64,000 nt of DNA. Origin: Syngnathus acus (taxonomy: Eukaryota; Chordata; Actinopteri; Syngnathiformes; Syngnathidae). The stretch covers positions 1,299,967 to 1,363,966 of the forward strand of contig NC_051091.1 in assembly GCF_901709675.1 (NCBI RefSeq), in the 5' to 3' direction. Positions 47,768 to 59,135 of the stretch are shown here, one piece after another. The notes under the pieces are model-generated. The model was not told the DNA's origin. It did not search any database and saw only the letters and a list, made by a program, of their open reading frames with translations. The position numbers and the translations under genes are program-made. Numbering within the stretch: position 1 is the first letter of the stretch; the number at the start of each line of letters is the position of its first letter.

Positions 47768-49133
47768 CTACTGGGCGGGAGCCTGGGCGTCAAACATCTT
47801 CTTGCGTCCTTCCATACCCGACATGGCCTCTACGTTCTTTCGCCAGTCGCTCACTTCCGCCGTCTTCTCCTGCAGAAGATACAATCAGCTTGGGACTTTT
47901 TTTCAACGTGTATTTCATTTTCTTGTGCGCTGACCTTCTCCGTGTCTTCCTTCTTGACTGACTTGAGGTTAGCGCGCAGATCCAAGGACACTTTGTGCTT
48001 GGAGCCCAGCAGCGAGCGAAGGATGGCGTCGGCCGACACCCTCACCCGCCGAAGGTTGGGTCGCTTGAACTTTCCTCGCAGGTCCAGAACCTTGATGTTC
48101 AGGTCTTTGATCTAAGCCACGCAGCAGAGAAACTGTGTAGAAATGGAAGACTGTGGACATTGTCCGTGCAACTTTTACCTCTCGCGTATTGTGCGTGACT
48201 TTGGCCTCAATGTCGTACCGTTCCTCATCCACCACGTCGATTTTGGAGTGCAGTTCTTCACAAAGTTTCTACATAGACAATACAAGAATATTACTGCATG
48301 GATACATGAATGGTCTAATTGGGACATTTCCAAGGGTCCCTTAAATTCCGTCTCCTGGGGATCTGGCTGCTACCAAAATATTAACCAAGTATAGCTGGCG
48401 GAGGGACCAACACAAAACTCATTTTGGCTCCTGTGTGGGGTTTGCGTGTTCTCCCTGTGCCTGCATAGGTGTCCTCTGGGTATTCCGGTTTTCTTCCACA
48501 TTCCAAAAATGTGCATGATAGGCCGTTTGACCACTTCAAATTGTCAGTAGGTGTTGAGTGTGAGGGTAAATGGTTGTTTGTCTATGTGCCCTGTGATTGG
48601 CTGACTACAACTTCATGGTACCAGTATGCCTGCGAATCAATGAATGAATGACTGAGTAGATGGGCCAAAAAGTTTCAGGAAGGAGCATTTGAACATCTTA
48701 AAACAACAAGTACCTGCAGTTCCTCCAAGCTCATGGAGTTGATATTTATGGGAGGTGCTTTTTCCTCCAGGTACTTTTCCTTCTGCTTCTCTTTCTCTAC
48801 CAGTTCCTGTTCCAGATCCTCTTTGGCCTTGGCCACCATCAAGCTCTGCAACACAATAATGCTTGACCTCCTCCATGTTTGCACACACACCATTGAACCC
48901 TCACCTTCAGCATGAGCTTGCGAGAAGCTGAGATTTTAGATTTATTCTGCGAGAAACAATAAGGCGGTCAGTGCGGTCGAACATGCTGGACACCATGTTG
49001 AAGGTCTTACCTCAGGCCTGGAATGGAAGCATTGGAAATGAGTGTCATCGCAATGATTATGTTTCTTAATCATGCTCTAAAAATAAACACCGATGAGAGA
49101 CGACAATCACAACACTTACGCTTTCTCCGGCAT
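47768..49133 (-). CDS. tnni1: Troponin I, slow skeletal type
   Basis: Inhibitory subunit of troponin that blocks actomyosin until calcium binds troponin C. Exons in transcript order: 49120-49133, 49011-49017, 48905-48946, 48714-48845, 48179-48268, 47935-48111 and 47768-47869. They give 187 aa, the same length as human TNNI1. It starts [20 protein letters not shown] (troponin C contact). It continues with a coiled coil for troponin T ([20 protein letters not shown]), the inhibitory and switch region [19 protein letters not shown], then [20 protein letters not shown] and the actin-binding end [20 protein letters not shown]. There is no long N-terminal extension, so it is not the cardiac TNNI3 type. 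Position between troponin T and csrp1 agrees with human 1q32. A poly(A) signal candidate (TTTATT on +) lies at 47660-47665. Confidence 0.94.
48420..48655 (+). repeat. Degenerate V-SINE copy in a troponin I intron
   Basis: GTTTGCGTGTTCTCCCTGTG, CCGGTTTTCTTCCACATTCC, AAATGGTTGTTTGTC and GCCCTGTGATTGGCTG match the body of the intact copy at 53,763, with many substitutions. The tRNA-like head is missing. Confidence 0.85.
49011..49017 (-). CDS. tnni1: Troponin I 7-bp microexon
   Basis: - strand CATTCCAG, then GCCTGAG, then GTAAGA. It joins the 14-bp ATG exon and the [10 protein letters not shown] exon to read MPEKAPENK. Very short exons at this position are known in troponin I genes. Confidence 0.85.
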
Positions 49134-49797
49134 CTTGACTATCTGAGTTGATCCTGAAAGACAAAAATAACACCTTTTGGGGCCCCCCCAAAGGATCTTA
49201 ATACACTTTCCACTCCAGAAACATTCCACCGCATTGATGAGTGTCTGGCCTTTCCCAGAATGGAACTGTCTCCCTCGGCGGCCGGGTATTTATTGAATTA
49301 CTCACGCCTGGATCTTATCGTACGTGCAATAGGGTTTGTTTATTTTTTGCGCGTACGCTTAGCCTGCATTAGCATGTCTAAGTTGTAAAAAGGTCTGCTG
49401 GGTAGCATCAAGCTGTCAACTGAGCCACCATCCCTTGTACGCACCCTCTTGTTTTCCTCATTGCATTCTTGTCTTGGCCAAATACAGACAAGTGATGGCA
49501 GACACGATACAACAACATGGCAACAATTAGAAAGGATATTCACTCTTCTGGGCAAGTCTCCCAAAAACTCAATCACACAACTAATAGACGAAGCCTAACT
49601 CAATATTATTATTTAAAAATAATCCACAGATTTAAAAGTAGATTTAGAAAACATCACAATGAAACTATAACAAACAAAACGTTCTACAGAATTTCAATGG
49701 ACTATTTTGGGACTGACAAACATTAGTGATATGTTCCATTTAATTTCAATTTAAAAGGAGTCAATATTTGAATTAAATGTTGTTAGGTCTTACATAC

Positions 49798-49861
49798 CTT
49801 TGTGAGAAGATGAAGTGAGATAGCAAGTGATGCGTGGAAGAACAGCAGGGGGGATATTTAT
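49798..49861 (-). promoter_or_regulatory. tnni1: Troponin I exon 1 and TATA box
   Basis: - strand ATAAATAT at 49854-49861 (TATA). About 30 bp downstream begins a short putative leader exon that ends with AAAG followed by GTATGT (49,792-49,797). The second leader exon starts after TTTCAG near 49,153. A MEF2-like TTAAAAATAA at 49613-49622 lies in intron 1. Confidence 0.55.
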
Positions 49862-50590
49862 CCCTCACCCGCCTTTGTCCCTCCTCTTTTGCTTGGTTTC
49901 AATGCACACACACGCACACTGCTCCCATCAGAAATAAGAGGCGACACTGACATGGATACTGCATGTTTATTTTGCGTGTCGCCAAGCTGGCATTCAAGGT
50001 ACATAAAGAGGCAGCAACGTCAAAATCAATAAAGTACAAGTGTGCTCGGATGTGGCCACTGACCTCTTTCTGTTTGCTTCTATTCTACTCACACACATGG
50101 ATGGCTGCAGTGAAGATCATTGCTTATCAACAAAAAATAAATGTTGTGGCTAATTTGTGTGAAAGATTTCTATTGGTCCGTAGTGTCACTTCTAGCAAGG
50201 GGCGCATCGGGACCACTTAAAAAAGAAAAGAAAGAAATATTCATGATATTTCCAGAATAAAGTCTGGGTCTAATTTATTTTTGAATTAAAAAAAAAAAAA
50301 AGTAATGTTAGGAGAAAAAAAATTAACAATAACATTACAACCATAAGAACGACATTACTTTGGAAACTTTGTTACACAAACAATTGTATAGACCTATCAA
50401 AAAAAATAGAATTTCTCGCACAGCATTCAGATTTTTTTTCTGTTAACGTGAGTCGCCATGTTTTCAACTTTTATTTTCATATAACTTCTTCTCATTAAGA
50501 TATGACCTTTCTTTTTGCCCCCAGTACATTTCCCCTTGCTTTGTTTTCAGCGTGTCTGCAGCTGAAGCAGCGTGATGAACATAAAAAGAC
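49862..50590. other. Intergenic troponin I - csrp1
   Basis: Right part is the csrp1 3' UTR. Polyadenylation candidates (TTTATT on +) lie at 50274-50279 and near 49,966. PHLDA3, which lies here in human, is not recognisable. Confidence 0.5.
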
Positions 50591-50598
50591 TTTGGACT

Positions 50599-52081
50599 TC
50601 ACTGGGAATGAGCCAGAGCTCCAGCACCCTGACCAAAACCAAAACCTTTCGGTCCAAAGTTCTTAGCGTAGCAACCTGTGAATGCATAGCAGACCAATGT
50701 TTGGAGTTCAAAAGATTTGCCCGAGACCACCTTAATAGCGCTGTACCTTTACAGAAGATCTCGCCGTCTCTGTCCGCCACAGTGGTGGACTCCAGTCCCT
50801 TGCCGCAGTTAGCGCAGCGGAAGCAACCTTTATGCCATGACTGAGGACAGACACAAAAAGTCCAATCTTTAACAAAAAAAAAGACATGTATTGAATTTCT
50901 AAAAAAAAAAAGAGATCTTCCTTACGTTGCCCCCTCCAATAACCTTCTCCGCCGCGTAGACCGTTTTGCCACAGCGTGGACAAACATCGGAGCCTGCAGC
51001 TTTCTTGGCAAATGCGGAGGCGTTGGGGTTATTGGTAGGATTGTGCGGAGATTCTCTATCATGAGAATAATAAAGATTACAATATTATCACAAGTTGAAA
51101 TAGAATAGAATTTGTTTCTCATCAAATTAAAATTTTTGTAATATTTTTTCTCATTGGTGAATGATCGCATGAATATAATTATTCTCTATTATTCCAACTT
51201 TATACCTTTACCCTAACCCGTAAAACTGAGAGAAAAGATTGTATTCTCAGAATTCAAGTCATAATTAAAAAAAATCTCCTGTTAGGACTTTACTGTGTGA
51301 CACCTCTTTTGACTTTGTCAAACTAAAATTATTGTGTAATCTGATTTTATTCATTACATGAAAATAATAATGCAGGCAATGCATTAGGTAGGCTTTCTAC
51401 TTACACCGGGGGCTTGATTCCAAGACCCTCTCCCGTATCCATGCTGAGGGTCCCCGCTCCCCCGCCAAAGCCGTAGCCTTTCGGCCCATACTTTTTGCCG
51501 TAGCACGACTTGCAGTAGATCTCGTCCACGTGCACAGCCACTGTTGTGCTGTCCAAATTCTTCTTGCACACCACTTCCAATGTGTAAAAAATAGAGAAAA
51601 TGTTGTTGCGCAAGTTTTATAACTGGGGATGTTCAGAATTAGATCATCACAGTTAAACTCATCACAGATTGAAACAATTACTCAACTTCCCTCAGTTAAA
51701 TTGCATCGATCAACTCCAAATAAAGTTCAAATGTTCTAGTAGATTTGTTACCAATCCGTGTATTTGGGTGAGGGATTTTTTCATGATGGATTTCAATGAC
51801 GTCAAGCCGAAATGCTTGAGGGTGAGCGTGTGTGGCTTCCTCTTCCTTAAAAGGACAACTTTGTCACATGTTTCCAGCACACCCATATAAGGACTACAAT
51901 GTGTCAACGCAAGCATTTGCTTGCCCGAATCCTCCGCATTCCACGCCAACACTTATGTGTAAATGGACTTACTGCACAGGAAGCAGGATTTATGCCAGCT
52001 CTTTCCTTCGCATTGCACTTCCTCTGCAAAGTAGACCGTCTTCTGGCAGCAGCCACATTTGTTCCCCCCTCCGAAAGGCAT
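50599..52081 (-). CDS. csrp1: Cysteine and glycine-rich protein 1 (two-LIM protein)
   Basis: Actin-cytoskeleton and nuclear adaptor of smooth and other muscle, built from two LIM zinc-binding domains each followed by a Gly-rich tail. Exons in transcript order: 51973-52081, 51405-51573, 50926-51055, 50747-50840 and 50599-50675. They give 192 aa (human 193). It starts [23 protein letters not shown]1 runs through [16 protein letters not shown] to [23 protein letters not shown]2 runs from [18 protein letters not shown] through [20 protein letters not shown] to [20 protein letters not shown], ending GALAHSQ. The Zn ligands of both domains are intact. STTVA and the C-terminus point to CSRP1 over CSRP2 or CSRP3. 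Confidence 0.96.
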
Positions 52082-52387
52082 CCTGCGCACATGCAGGTTA
52101 ACCGTTCAACTATACCTTTAAATGGAGAAAAGACACTTTTGGAGTATGTGAAGAAGAGCTGGAATACACTCAGAAAACACGCAGCCTCTCACCCTGCAAG
52201 AATGTCGGAAGGCTAATCTACCAGATCGTCCTTTGTAAACAGGACATTCCTTGGCGCTAATCAGGTCAAGATAAAGTTTCCCAGAGCAACAGAAATGTTG
52301 GAATAAAACCACACTTTGTGACTAGCTCTTCTTTCCAGGAGGTCGCAAACATTTTTTTAAAAGAGAGAAGTTTAAGATTAAGTTTAC

Positions 52388-52490
52388 CTGCGTGGATGTA
52401 GTCTCTTGGTTCGCCTTCACGAAAGATGTCCTCTGAGATTAGAGCAAAGACGGAGCAGCTCCCAGGACACTGAGCTGATCAGAGGGAGGA
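52388..52490 (-). other. csrp1: csrp1 untranslated exon 1 (approximate)
   Basis: - strand sequence ends CATCCACGCAG followed by GTAAAC (52,382-52,387). The acceptor of the ATG exon (GCGCAG) lies about 300 bp further along the transcript. The upstream limit is unknown. Confidence 0.5.
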
Positions 52491-53762
52491 GTTAGAGGTG
52501 TGTGTGTGCATGCGAGTGTCCAAACATCCGAACAAGATGCTCGGCCACCTCATCTAGCTCCTCCTAATATGGAGCAGCAGTGCGCCCCTCCGGGCTTCTC
52601 ACCCTATCTCCAAGAGAGAGCCCGGTGGCCATCAGACCGATACTGGTCGTACAGGAACCGAAGGAATCCAGTCATGGAGCTCCATATTTTGTGTCATGCC
52701 TCACCAAGGATCTATTTGCCAGGCACAAGTGAAGGTTTGCTGCAATATTTCCAGTCTGGTAGCATCACTTTTCTCTCATAACATTAAAACTACTGTATAT
52801 CTCAGAACATGATGACTTTTTTTAGAACCATGAAAGAACCACTTTGAAAGTTGCTCTGGATCTTAGCCCAATCTAGCTGAAATTTAATGGGGCCCACTGC
52901 TGACATATTTTTGAAATAGGCAGGAGACATTTCATTTTTTTCATTTCGACTGTATTTGTATACAAGCCATAAAAAGACCATTTTCAATGTTCTATCCCTT
53001 TATTTTGCAGGTGCACCAGCTTGCATGCACGCTTCTGGGAGGACTTGCTACAAGCTGCTGGAGCAAGTGATGCTACCCGCTTGTGTCCTCCTTGCTTCAA
53101 GCATCATGCGAAGAGACAACGGCGGACTCAAGACGTCTATTTATAGCCAGCCTTTCGGACAGGGCTCACCCTGGCTTCGGCGCTGCGTGGCCCCGTCTAT
53201 GAAAGCGGGAGAGAGAGGAAGGAAGAGGGGTGACAGGCGCTTGGTGGAGTAATCCGGAGCAAGAGGAAGACGACGGGAGGCAAGACGCTATAAGAGGCTG
53301 CAGGCACGAGCAGGATGCACGCCACGTTCGACAGCTTCTCTCCTCTCTGAGACTTGAGCGGAAGACAGGGCAAGATAAGACAGGAAGAGGTGAGTTGGCA
53401 CTTTGACTGCTTAACATTTTTATTTTTATTATGCATTTGCAGATTCAACCTTGAACAATAAAACGTTTTGCAAAGACAATAATGCTTACAATAAGACTCT
53501 TTGGTGCACATAAACAAAGCACAGCTAGTTTAATATCTTTTTATGGTTTTGAATTCAGTGGTTGATATTCAAATTATTATTACTCGATTTTTTTGTGTTG
53601 AATTTGTAGCCATCCATCCAGTTTTTGTAGCATGCTTCAGGGTCATAATTACTATCCCTGCTGACTTTGGGCATGATGTGTGGTGCATATAGACAAAAAA
53701 TATATTTCTTTTCAATGCCTTTCAATATTTTAATATCATATTTCTTATGTATTATAAATGAT
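52491..53762. other. csrp1 upstream region, possible alternative promoter
   Basis: No coding frame supported. It contains a CTATTTATAG palindrome (53137-53146) with GC-rich and GA-rich flanks and poly(A)-rich sequence near 53,450. Confidence 0.45.
53137..53146. promoter_or_regulatory. CTATTTATAG: MEF2 consensus and TATA-like box
   Basis: The site reads CTATAAATAG on the - strand. It fits the MEF2 consensus and a TATA box in either direction. On the - strand it would serve a distal csrp1 promoter. No strong donor was found downstream, so the target is uncertain. Confidence 0.4.
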
Positions 53763-54125
53763 GGGCGGCTCGGTGGCGCACTGGGTAGCACGTCCGCCTC
53801 ACAGTTAGGAGGGTGCGGGTTCGATTCCACCTCCGGCCCTCCCTGTGTGGAGTTTGCATGTTCTCCCCGGGCCCGCGTGGGTTTTCTCCGGGCACTCCGG
53901 TTTCCTCCCACATCCCAAAGACATGCTTGGTAGGCCGATTGAAGACTCCAAATTGTCCCTAGGTGTGGGTGCGAGTGCAAATGGTTGTTTGTCTCTGTGT
54001 GCCCTGCGATTGGCTGGCAACCGGTTCAGGGTGTCCCCCGCCTACTGCCCGATGACGGCTGGGATAGGCTCCAGCACTCCCGCGACCCCCGTGGGGACTA
54101 AGCGGTTCAGAAAATGGATGGATGG
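53763..54125 (+). mobile_element. Full-length V-SINE (Mermaid/DANA-type) retroposon
   Basis: A tRNA-derived head begins GGGCGGCTCGGTGGCGCACT and has a perfect B box GGTTCGATTCC near 53,818. A conserved central domain follows (GTGTGGAGTTTGCATGTTCT, then TTTTCTCCGGGCACTCCGG, then CCTCCCACATCCCAAAGACA). The 3' tail ends in ATGG repeats. It is flanked by identical 12-bp repeats ATTATAAATGAT at 53751-53762 and 54126-54137, a target-site duplication. Non-autonomous; mobilised by a LINE in trans. Its intact state indicates a recent insertion. Confidence 0.93.
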
Positions 54126-54686
54126 ATTATAAATGATTACTCTTAACATCCATTTTAATTACAACTGCTGTAATACTTTTAATTGTTCAAGTCATTTTAG
54201 ATACTCATAAAAATCAGAACCAATTCATTTCAGTGACAGTTGTATCCCGTACCGCACATAGCCTCATGCAAAAAATTATAAAAGACAACTATTTAGTGCA
54301 TTTAGTGTGAATTTTTTAACGATTTTGCTACAAAAGAGGTCACTAACATGTTTCCCATGGTGAGTGTCAGGTGATTCCCTAGGAATGCTTTAATAGATGT
54401 AAACACATGCAGTGATGTCTACAAATAAAATATTGCATTTTGATCATTCTTTCCTACCTTGTTAAATCATAATTGATATAAAATGAGAAATCAATAACAT
54501 GAAGGTTTCATCACATTTATGAATAGCCTTAATTGTTAATCAAAAAAAATATTTTAATGACTGCTTCACGTAATGCTTGCCTGTGATTAGTTATGAAAAT
54601 TCTGTGCACTTGATTGTGGAGCGATGCAGTTCCACCTATGCGTCACTAGAGGACATCAGTGAGAAGACTATTCGACACGCCCTGTA

Positions 54687-54688
<2 letters not shown>

Positions 54689-54729
<41 letters not shown>
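54689..54729. repeat. (TG)n microsatellite
   Basis: Pure TG run of about 20 units. Confidence 0.95.
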
Positions 54730-54731
<2 letters not shown>

Positions 54732-56817
54732 CTCATTATCCAAAGTAGGACGTGCAGGCAACTGAGTGTGACATGCATAGTTACTAATTAGATGAAAACG
54801 ATACAACGAACAACGGGAAGAGAGAGGAACTTTGTTATCAGTTGGTGCAGTCATCTTCTTGTACCTGTCGTGTGTGTGTGTTTTTTATCTGCACAGCAGC
54901 CCTTATTAACTTGTGATTGTGTTCCCCAAGCTTGGGATGTAATATGACAGATAAGGATTTGGATGTGTCAAGGTCAAACTCTGTCTGCGCTGCGTGTGTA
55001 TATTGCAATCATTTATCTGTAGATGTGAGACTATAATCCTCTTTACTTATGACCAAAGGTTGGCAAAGGTCTGCCCACAAGGAAGGCAATTTTCTCTAAC
55101 GTGCAAGACGGACCAACCAAAAGGCGGCAATACGCCTCCGGCTCGCTTCACACCAGTGTGGGTGTTGCCTCATGACTCGCGGCTAATGCTAAATTTGGTT
55201 GTGGTCCATCTGCCGGCTTCAAAGACATTGAATATATTTCCAAATGCCAACATAATATACGATATTTTATATTTCTTATATACGTAAATGGAACCCTTTT
55301 TGGATTTGGGGGTTATTCAAGAGAAGTATTTTGGCGATCATTTTTCTTGCTTGAGACAACTGGCAAATTTTTCTTTTGAATTTTCGGTTATATTTTGCTT
55401 TATTTACAACTTATTTGCAGTACATGTCGACTGAGTCTCTCTTTACTTTAGTTGTGTTTTGCCCTTGAGGGTGGTGCCGAGGGAGCCCGAGCAGCTCCAA
55501 AATGAGCCCTAGCTCCAAAATGTGCCATGACAATTTAAATCAGACCAGTTAAACGGTTCTGGCTGTGAGCAAGACGCGCTGCCAAGCCGCCGTGCGACAG
55601 ACAGATGGACAATTGGCTAAAATTAGGAACCTTTTCACCAGGTGCCATTTTTAGCTCTTGGAGGGAGCGGTCCAGTTAGCCTGGGTTGGCATTTATAGCC
55701 AGGGTGACGGAGGATGCGACTGACTAGAGTGTGCTTATACAAGCAGGGAGGAGAGCACCCCTCTCCACTCCACCCCACCCCAAGGCTACTGAAGGATGTC
55801 CCGTCTAGGGTGGAAAGAAAGACTTGTCGGGAGGATGCTACATGATCGCGCCATTTGTGAGCCTGCCTGGTAAGTTGTTGTTCTTGTCTGCAACTTCTTG
55901 GAATGCATTTGGCTGGCAGTCATTAAATGTGTAATTGGATGCAGGGGCATGTCCTGTAATGCACTTCTATCTATATATGAGGATGTCTGCTGACTCATAC
56001 AAGCCGAGTGAGCTCCTCCAGGCGCATTTCAGCGCTTTGTTTGCAATGATAATATTGACATTTTTTATGAAGACACTGATCAAACAAAAATACAGCTTCT
56101 AGTGTTTGCATTTATTTTAAATGATCACTTGTACAACATTTCTAGAATAGCACAATGTCATATCACAAGTGAGCAGTTTTTAGAACAGTCCGGCACATTA
56201 TTCATGTGGTCCTCACGGGTCCTCACGCCCCACATTGGAGACCCCTGGTCTAACCACTGTTTCACCATATTGTCTATGTTGTAATAATGTCTGACATGCT
56301 TTTGTCAAAATACTATCATGAATTATAGTACTTTATATGCACCTTTGTTTTGGCTTGCTGAAATTGTTTTTTTAAGAGATTGGCTCTGTACCCGTGTTTG
56401 TTACAATGATGACCAAGGGTGATAACAGAGTTGCTTTGCATCTGGCCGACAAGTGTATGTGGGTCATTAGAAAAATCAACCCCACTGTTATGCAACACTG
56501 CATCAGTCCTGCTTCATGCAAAATTTGCAATCATTTAGTTGAACACTTATTCATGCCTCAATAGCAGCAGCTGAATTGGCTGCAAGTTTAAATGTGTGTT
56601 GTTGTTTTTTTACTTGACTGTGGAAAACCTTAGTCAACACAGATTTTGTTTGATCAACATCATACAATACCATCACCAACAAAAACCAACATTTTTTGTT
56701 AACAATCCGCGCGCGTGTGTGTGCGTGCGCGCGACCCCGCCATGTGTTTTGCAGACATCACTTCCTCACAGGCAAAGCTTTTCGGCCGGCGGAAAAGGAA
56801 ATGAGCAATGTGGGTTG

Positions 56818-56827
56818 CTATAAATAA
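56818..56827 (+). promoter_or_regulatory. CTATAAATAA, TATA/MEF2-like box
   Basis: Lies downstream of a GC-rich patch (GGCCGGCGG) and 1.26 kb before the first exon of the 58-kb coding segment, so it could be its promoter. Only the motif is seen. Confidence 0.3.
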
Positions 56828-58081
56828 AAAGTGGATCAAGAAGTGTGGAGAAAATTTCATGTTCAACTATTCTTCTAGAGCAGGAGGGCAGGGAATAATC
56901 AAATTTTAATACAACCTCACTCCATGCCACGTAAGATTCAAAGAGGAGAATAAAGCATGAAATGATGCAGCCAGGTTTGGTCATTTATATTTCATCCCAA
57001 GTTCTTTTTATAGCACTGAGCAAATGGACTCTTCTGAAGTCTTATGAGCTCCAGTAAGTGGATCCTGGTGCAAGTATCTTTTTTTTTTTTTTTTGGATGA
57101 TTATAGGTTTCCAGCAGCCACCGCCGCTCATTGTGCTGTTTCTTTTGTCCACTAGTAGAAAAGGTCACGTTTGATTTGCATGCATAAATATTATGTGTGT
57201 ATCAAACTGGAAGCCTTTGCTCTCACTTTCAAATAGATAGCATGGATGTGGTTTGTGGAATAGGACGCGACTAAGCCCCCCGCCCCCTATGTACATCTTT
57301 GAAGCGCTGCGTGAGCCGAGCCGTGTCAGTCACTCACAGCGTGTTTCACACACCCGACGACCGTGACTACATTCCAACCGTATGCTACACATTTGATCTG
57401 TACATTGCTTCCTTGTGTCATTTATGACGTGCCCTCAAGCAAGCAGTACAGTTTGATCCACTGGTGACTGTGTAGCCACAAAGGCATCGGCTCCAACCCT
57501 CGTTTATTGTCCCACTTCGTCAGCAAGTCTGCGGTCAGAAAACGTTCCGTCTGTGGCCCAGACGCCCCCCTTTGCACCGTCGCCATTACTGGGTAAACCA
57601 TCACCCTTCTTCTTACTAAATAATCCTTCTGGTGCCATTTTGATTTGACACGCTGCCACTTTGTCCCAAAAGATTCCAAAAGTCATTTTAAATGTGAGTC
57701 AATATCACCACAAGGTGCTTTCAAGACTTCTGCATTTCGCCCACAAAAAGTGGAGCTTTTCCACTCGACTCCATAGTCATTGTATGAAGTCAACGTTATG
57801 CTGTTGCAAATGCATATTGACTCACGCTACCACACTTAAAAAAATAAATAAATAAATAAATGGCAAGCAAAATATGTGCGCTTGTTGACAGGATAATTAT
57901 ATTTAATAACATTTATAGCTAATGATAGTAATTGAATGAAACTTGTGCAAGCACAGGCAGAAGTTGCAAACTCCATGCAGGAAGGCCGGACATCTGACCC
58001 GTTGTGCTAATGATGAGCCCGTTGTTGCATCAGTTACAATAGTATGGCTGCTCATAGATCCATTTTGTTTTGTCTTTGCAG

Positions 58082-58974
58082 GCATGACTTTCTCAAAGCA
58101 GCTGCTGGTTGCCCTTAGTTAGCATCAACACCAACGCAAGATGCCTTTCTCCAAAGCGGACTCCAAACTGCCGTACGGCGGCCTGCCAAATCCCACCTCG
58201 CACTTCCAGCACTCCACAAGACGACTTCCTTCCTGTTCCTCCGGATCCTCCGAGCTGCTGCTGAGAGGTTCATCTCTGAAGAACTTTGTGCAGCAAAGTT
58301 CCGGCGTATATTCGCAAGGGAGCACGGCGGCAGCGACACGGCGGAGTGATGGAACGTGCTCGGCTTACAGCAGCCCTCGTGTTCCCAAGAGGGAAGCCCC
58401 TCGTTCAAAAGACACGTTGGACCTCCGCACGGGTGCCCTTAGAGACCTTCAGCTTAGAAGGAACACAAATAAGAACTGGACTTTTGGAAAATATCGCCAT
58501 ACGAATATGGACAACGCTCAGAGTGTTGACAAAGCGGCTTTGTCCCGGAAACCTTACTCCAAAGGAGACAATAGGAATGCCGAGTCTTTGGAGAGAATGG
58601 GGAGCTTCCAACGAGATGTGAGGAGCATCTGTGCTTCCAAAACCAAACTTCTGGGAAGGGTGAACATGGTGGCACCTTTCAGGTACAGGTGAGGACCACT
58701 ATATTATTATTGGAACAATTACTGGGAATATAATTTCAGTTTTAGGAGTTTTTTTTCCCACCCACCAAGTGGATAATTGCAACCAACTTATTATACGACT
58801 AAAGAGCTGCTATTTTCCAGATGTTTTCGTCAGCAACTGTTTTAATTGGACTATGATCAAAATGTTGTCATTTAAAAAAAATGACGTTTTACTGCAGGTG
58901 TCAGGCTCAGGAGGAGCCACAGGACCTGAGCGACTGCTCCTCAGACTCCATGGAGGTTTGCTGCGATGATCTCG
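58082..58974 (+). CDS. Unrecognised Ser-rich coding segment, possible nav1 upstream exons
   Basis: Exon 1 is 58082-58688, preceded by TTTGCAG, with ATG at 58141. Exon 2 is 58898-58974, between TGCAG and GTGAGT. Together they read about 208 residues, starting MPFSKADSKLPYGG, passing KTKLLGRVNMVAPFR and ending EEPQDLSDCSSDSMEVCCDD, with an open phase-1 end. The protein is basic, Ser-rich and low in hydrophobics, with no signal peptide or known domain. Two donors 6 bp apart (58682 and 58688) both keep frame and differ by Tyr-Arg. A 12-residue upstream open frame (58084-58122) lies in the leader. It sits 5 kb before the nav1 start on the same strand with no end signal, so it may be an alternative 5' part of nav1. 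It could also be a separate gene. Confidence 0.6.
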
Positions 58975-58982
58975 GTGAGTCC

Positions 58983-59135
58983 TACCCATCCATCCATTTT
59001 CGTTCGTGCTGATCTTCGTTTGGGTTGCAAGTGAGAGTTTCCCAACTAACTTGAGGGCAAGAAGGACGTTGCCCGTCGCCACTGGTCACCAGATGATTTT
59101 AGGGCACATATGAACAAACAACCCTTCATGCTCAT
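58983..59135 (-). repeat. Degenerate V-SINE fragment, reverse orientation
   Basis: CCATCCATCCATTTTCGTTC, then GGGCAAGAAGGACG-type sequence, then GGGCACATATGAACAAACAA match the reverse complement of the V-SINE tail and body. Confidence 0.6.

Larger units (their letters stand above)
54138..58081. other. Non-coding interval csrp1 - nav1 upstream exons
   Basis: AT-rich. It holds a (TG)n run (54,689-54,729), a CG/TG tract (56,708-56,733), an AATA run near 57,840 and a CTATAAATAA box at 56818-56827. No exon supported by splice sites and homology was found. Confidence 0.5.

Noticed and set aside
53763-53840. tRNA gene call at the V-SINE head
   Set aside because: The B box is intact but there is no cloverleaf with an acceptor stem. 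It is the tRNA-derived promoter of the retroposon.
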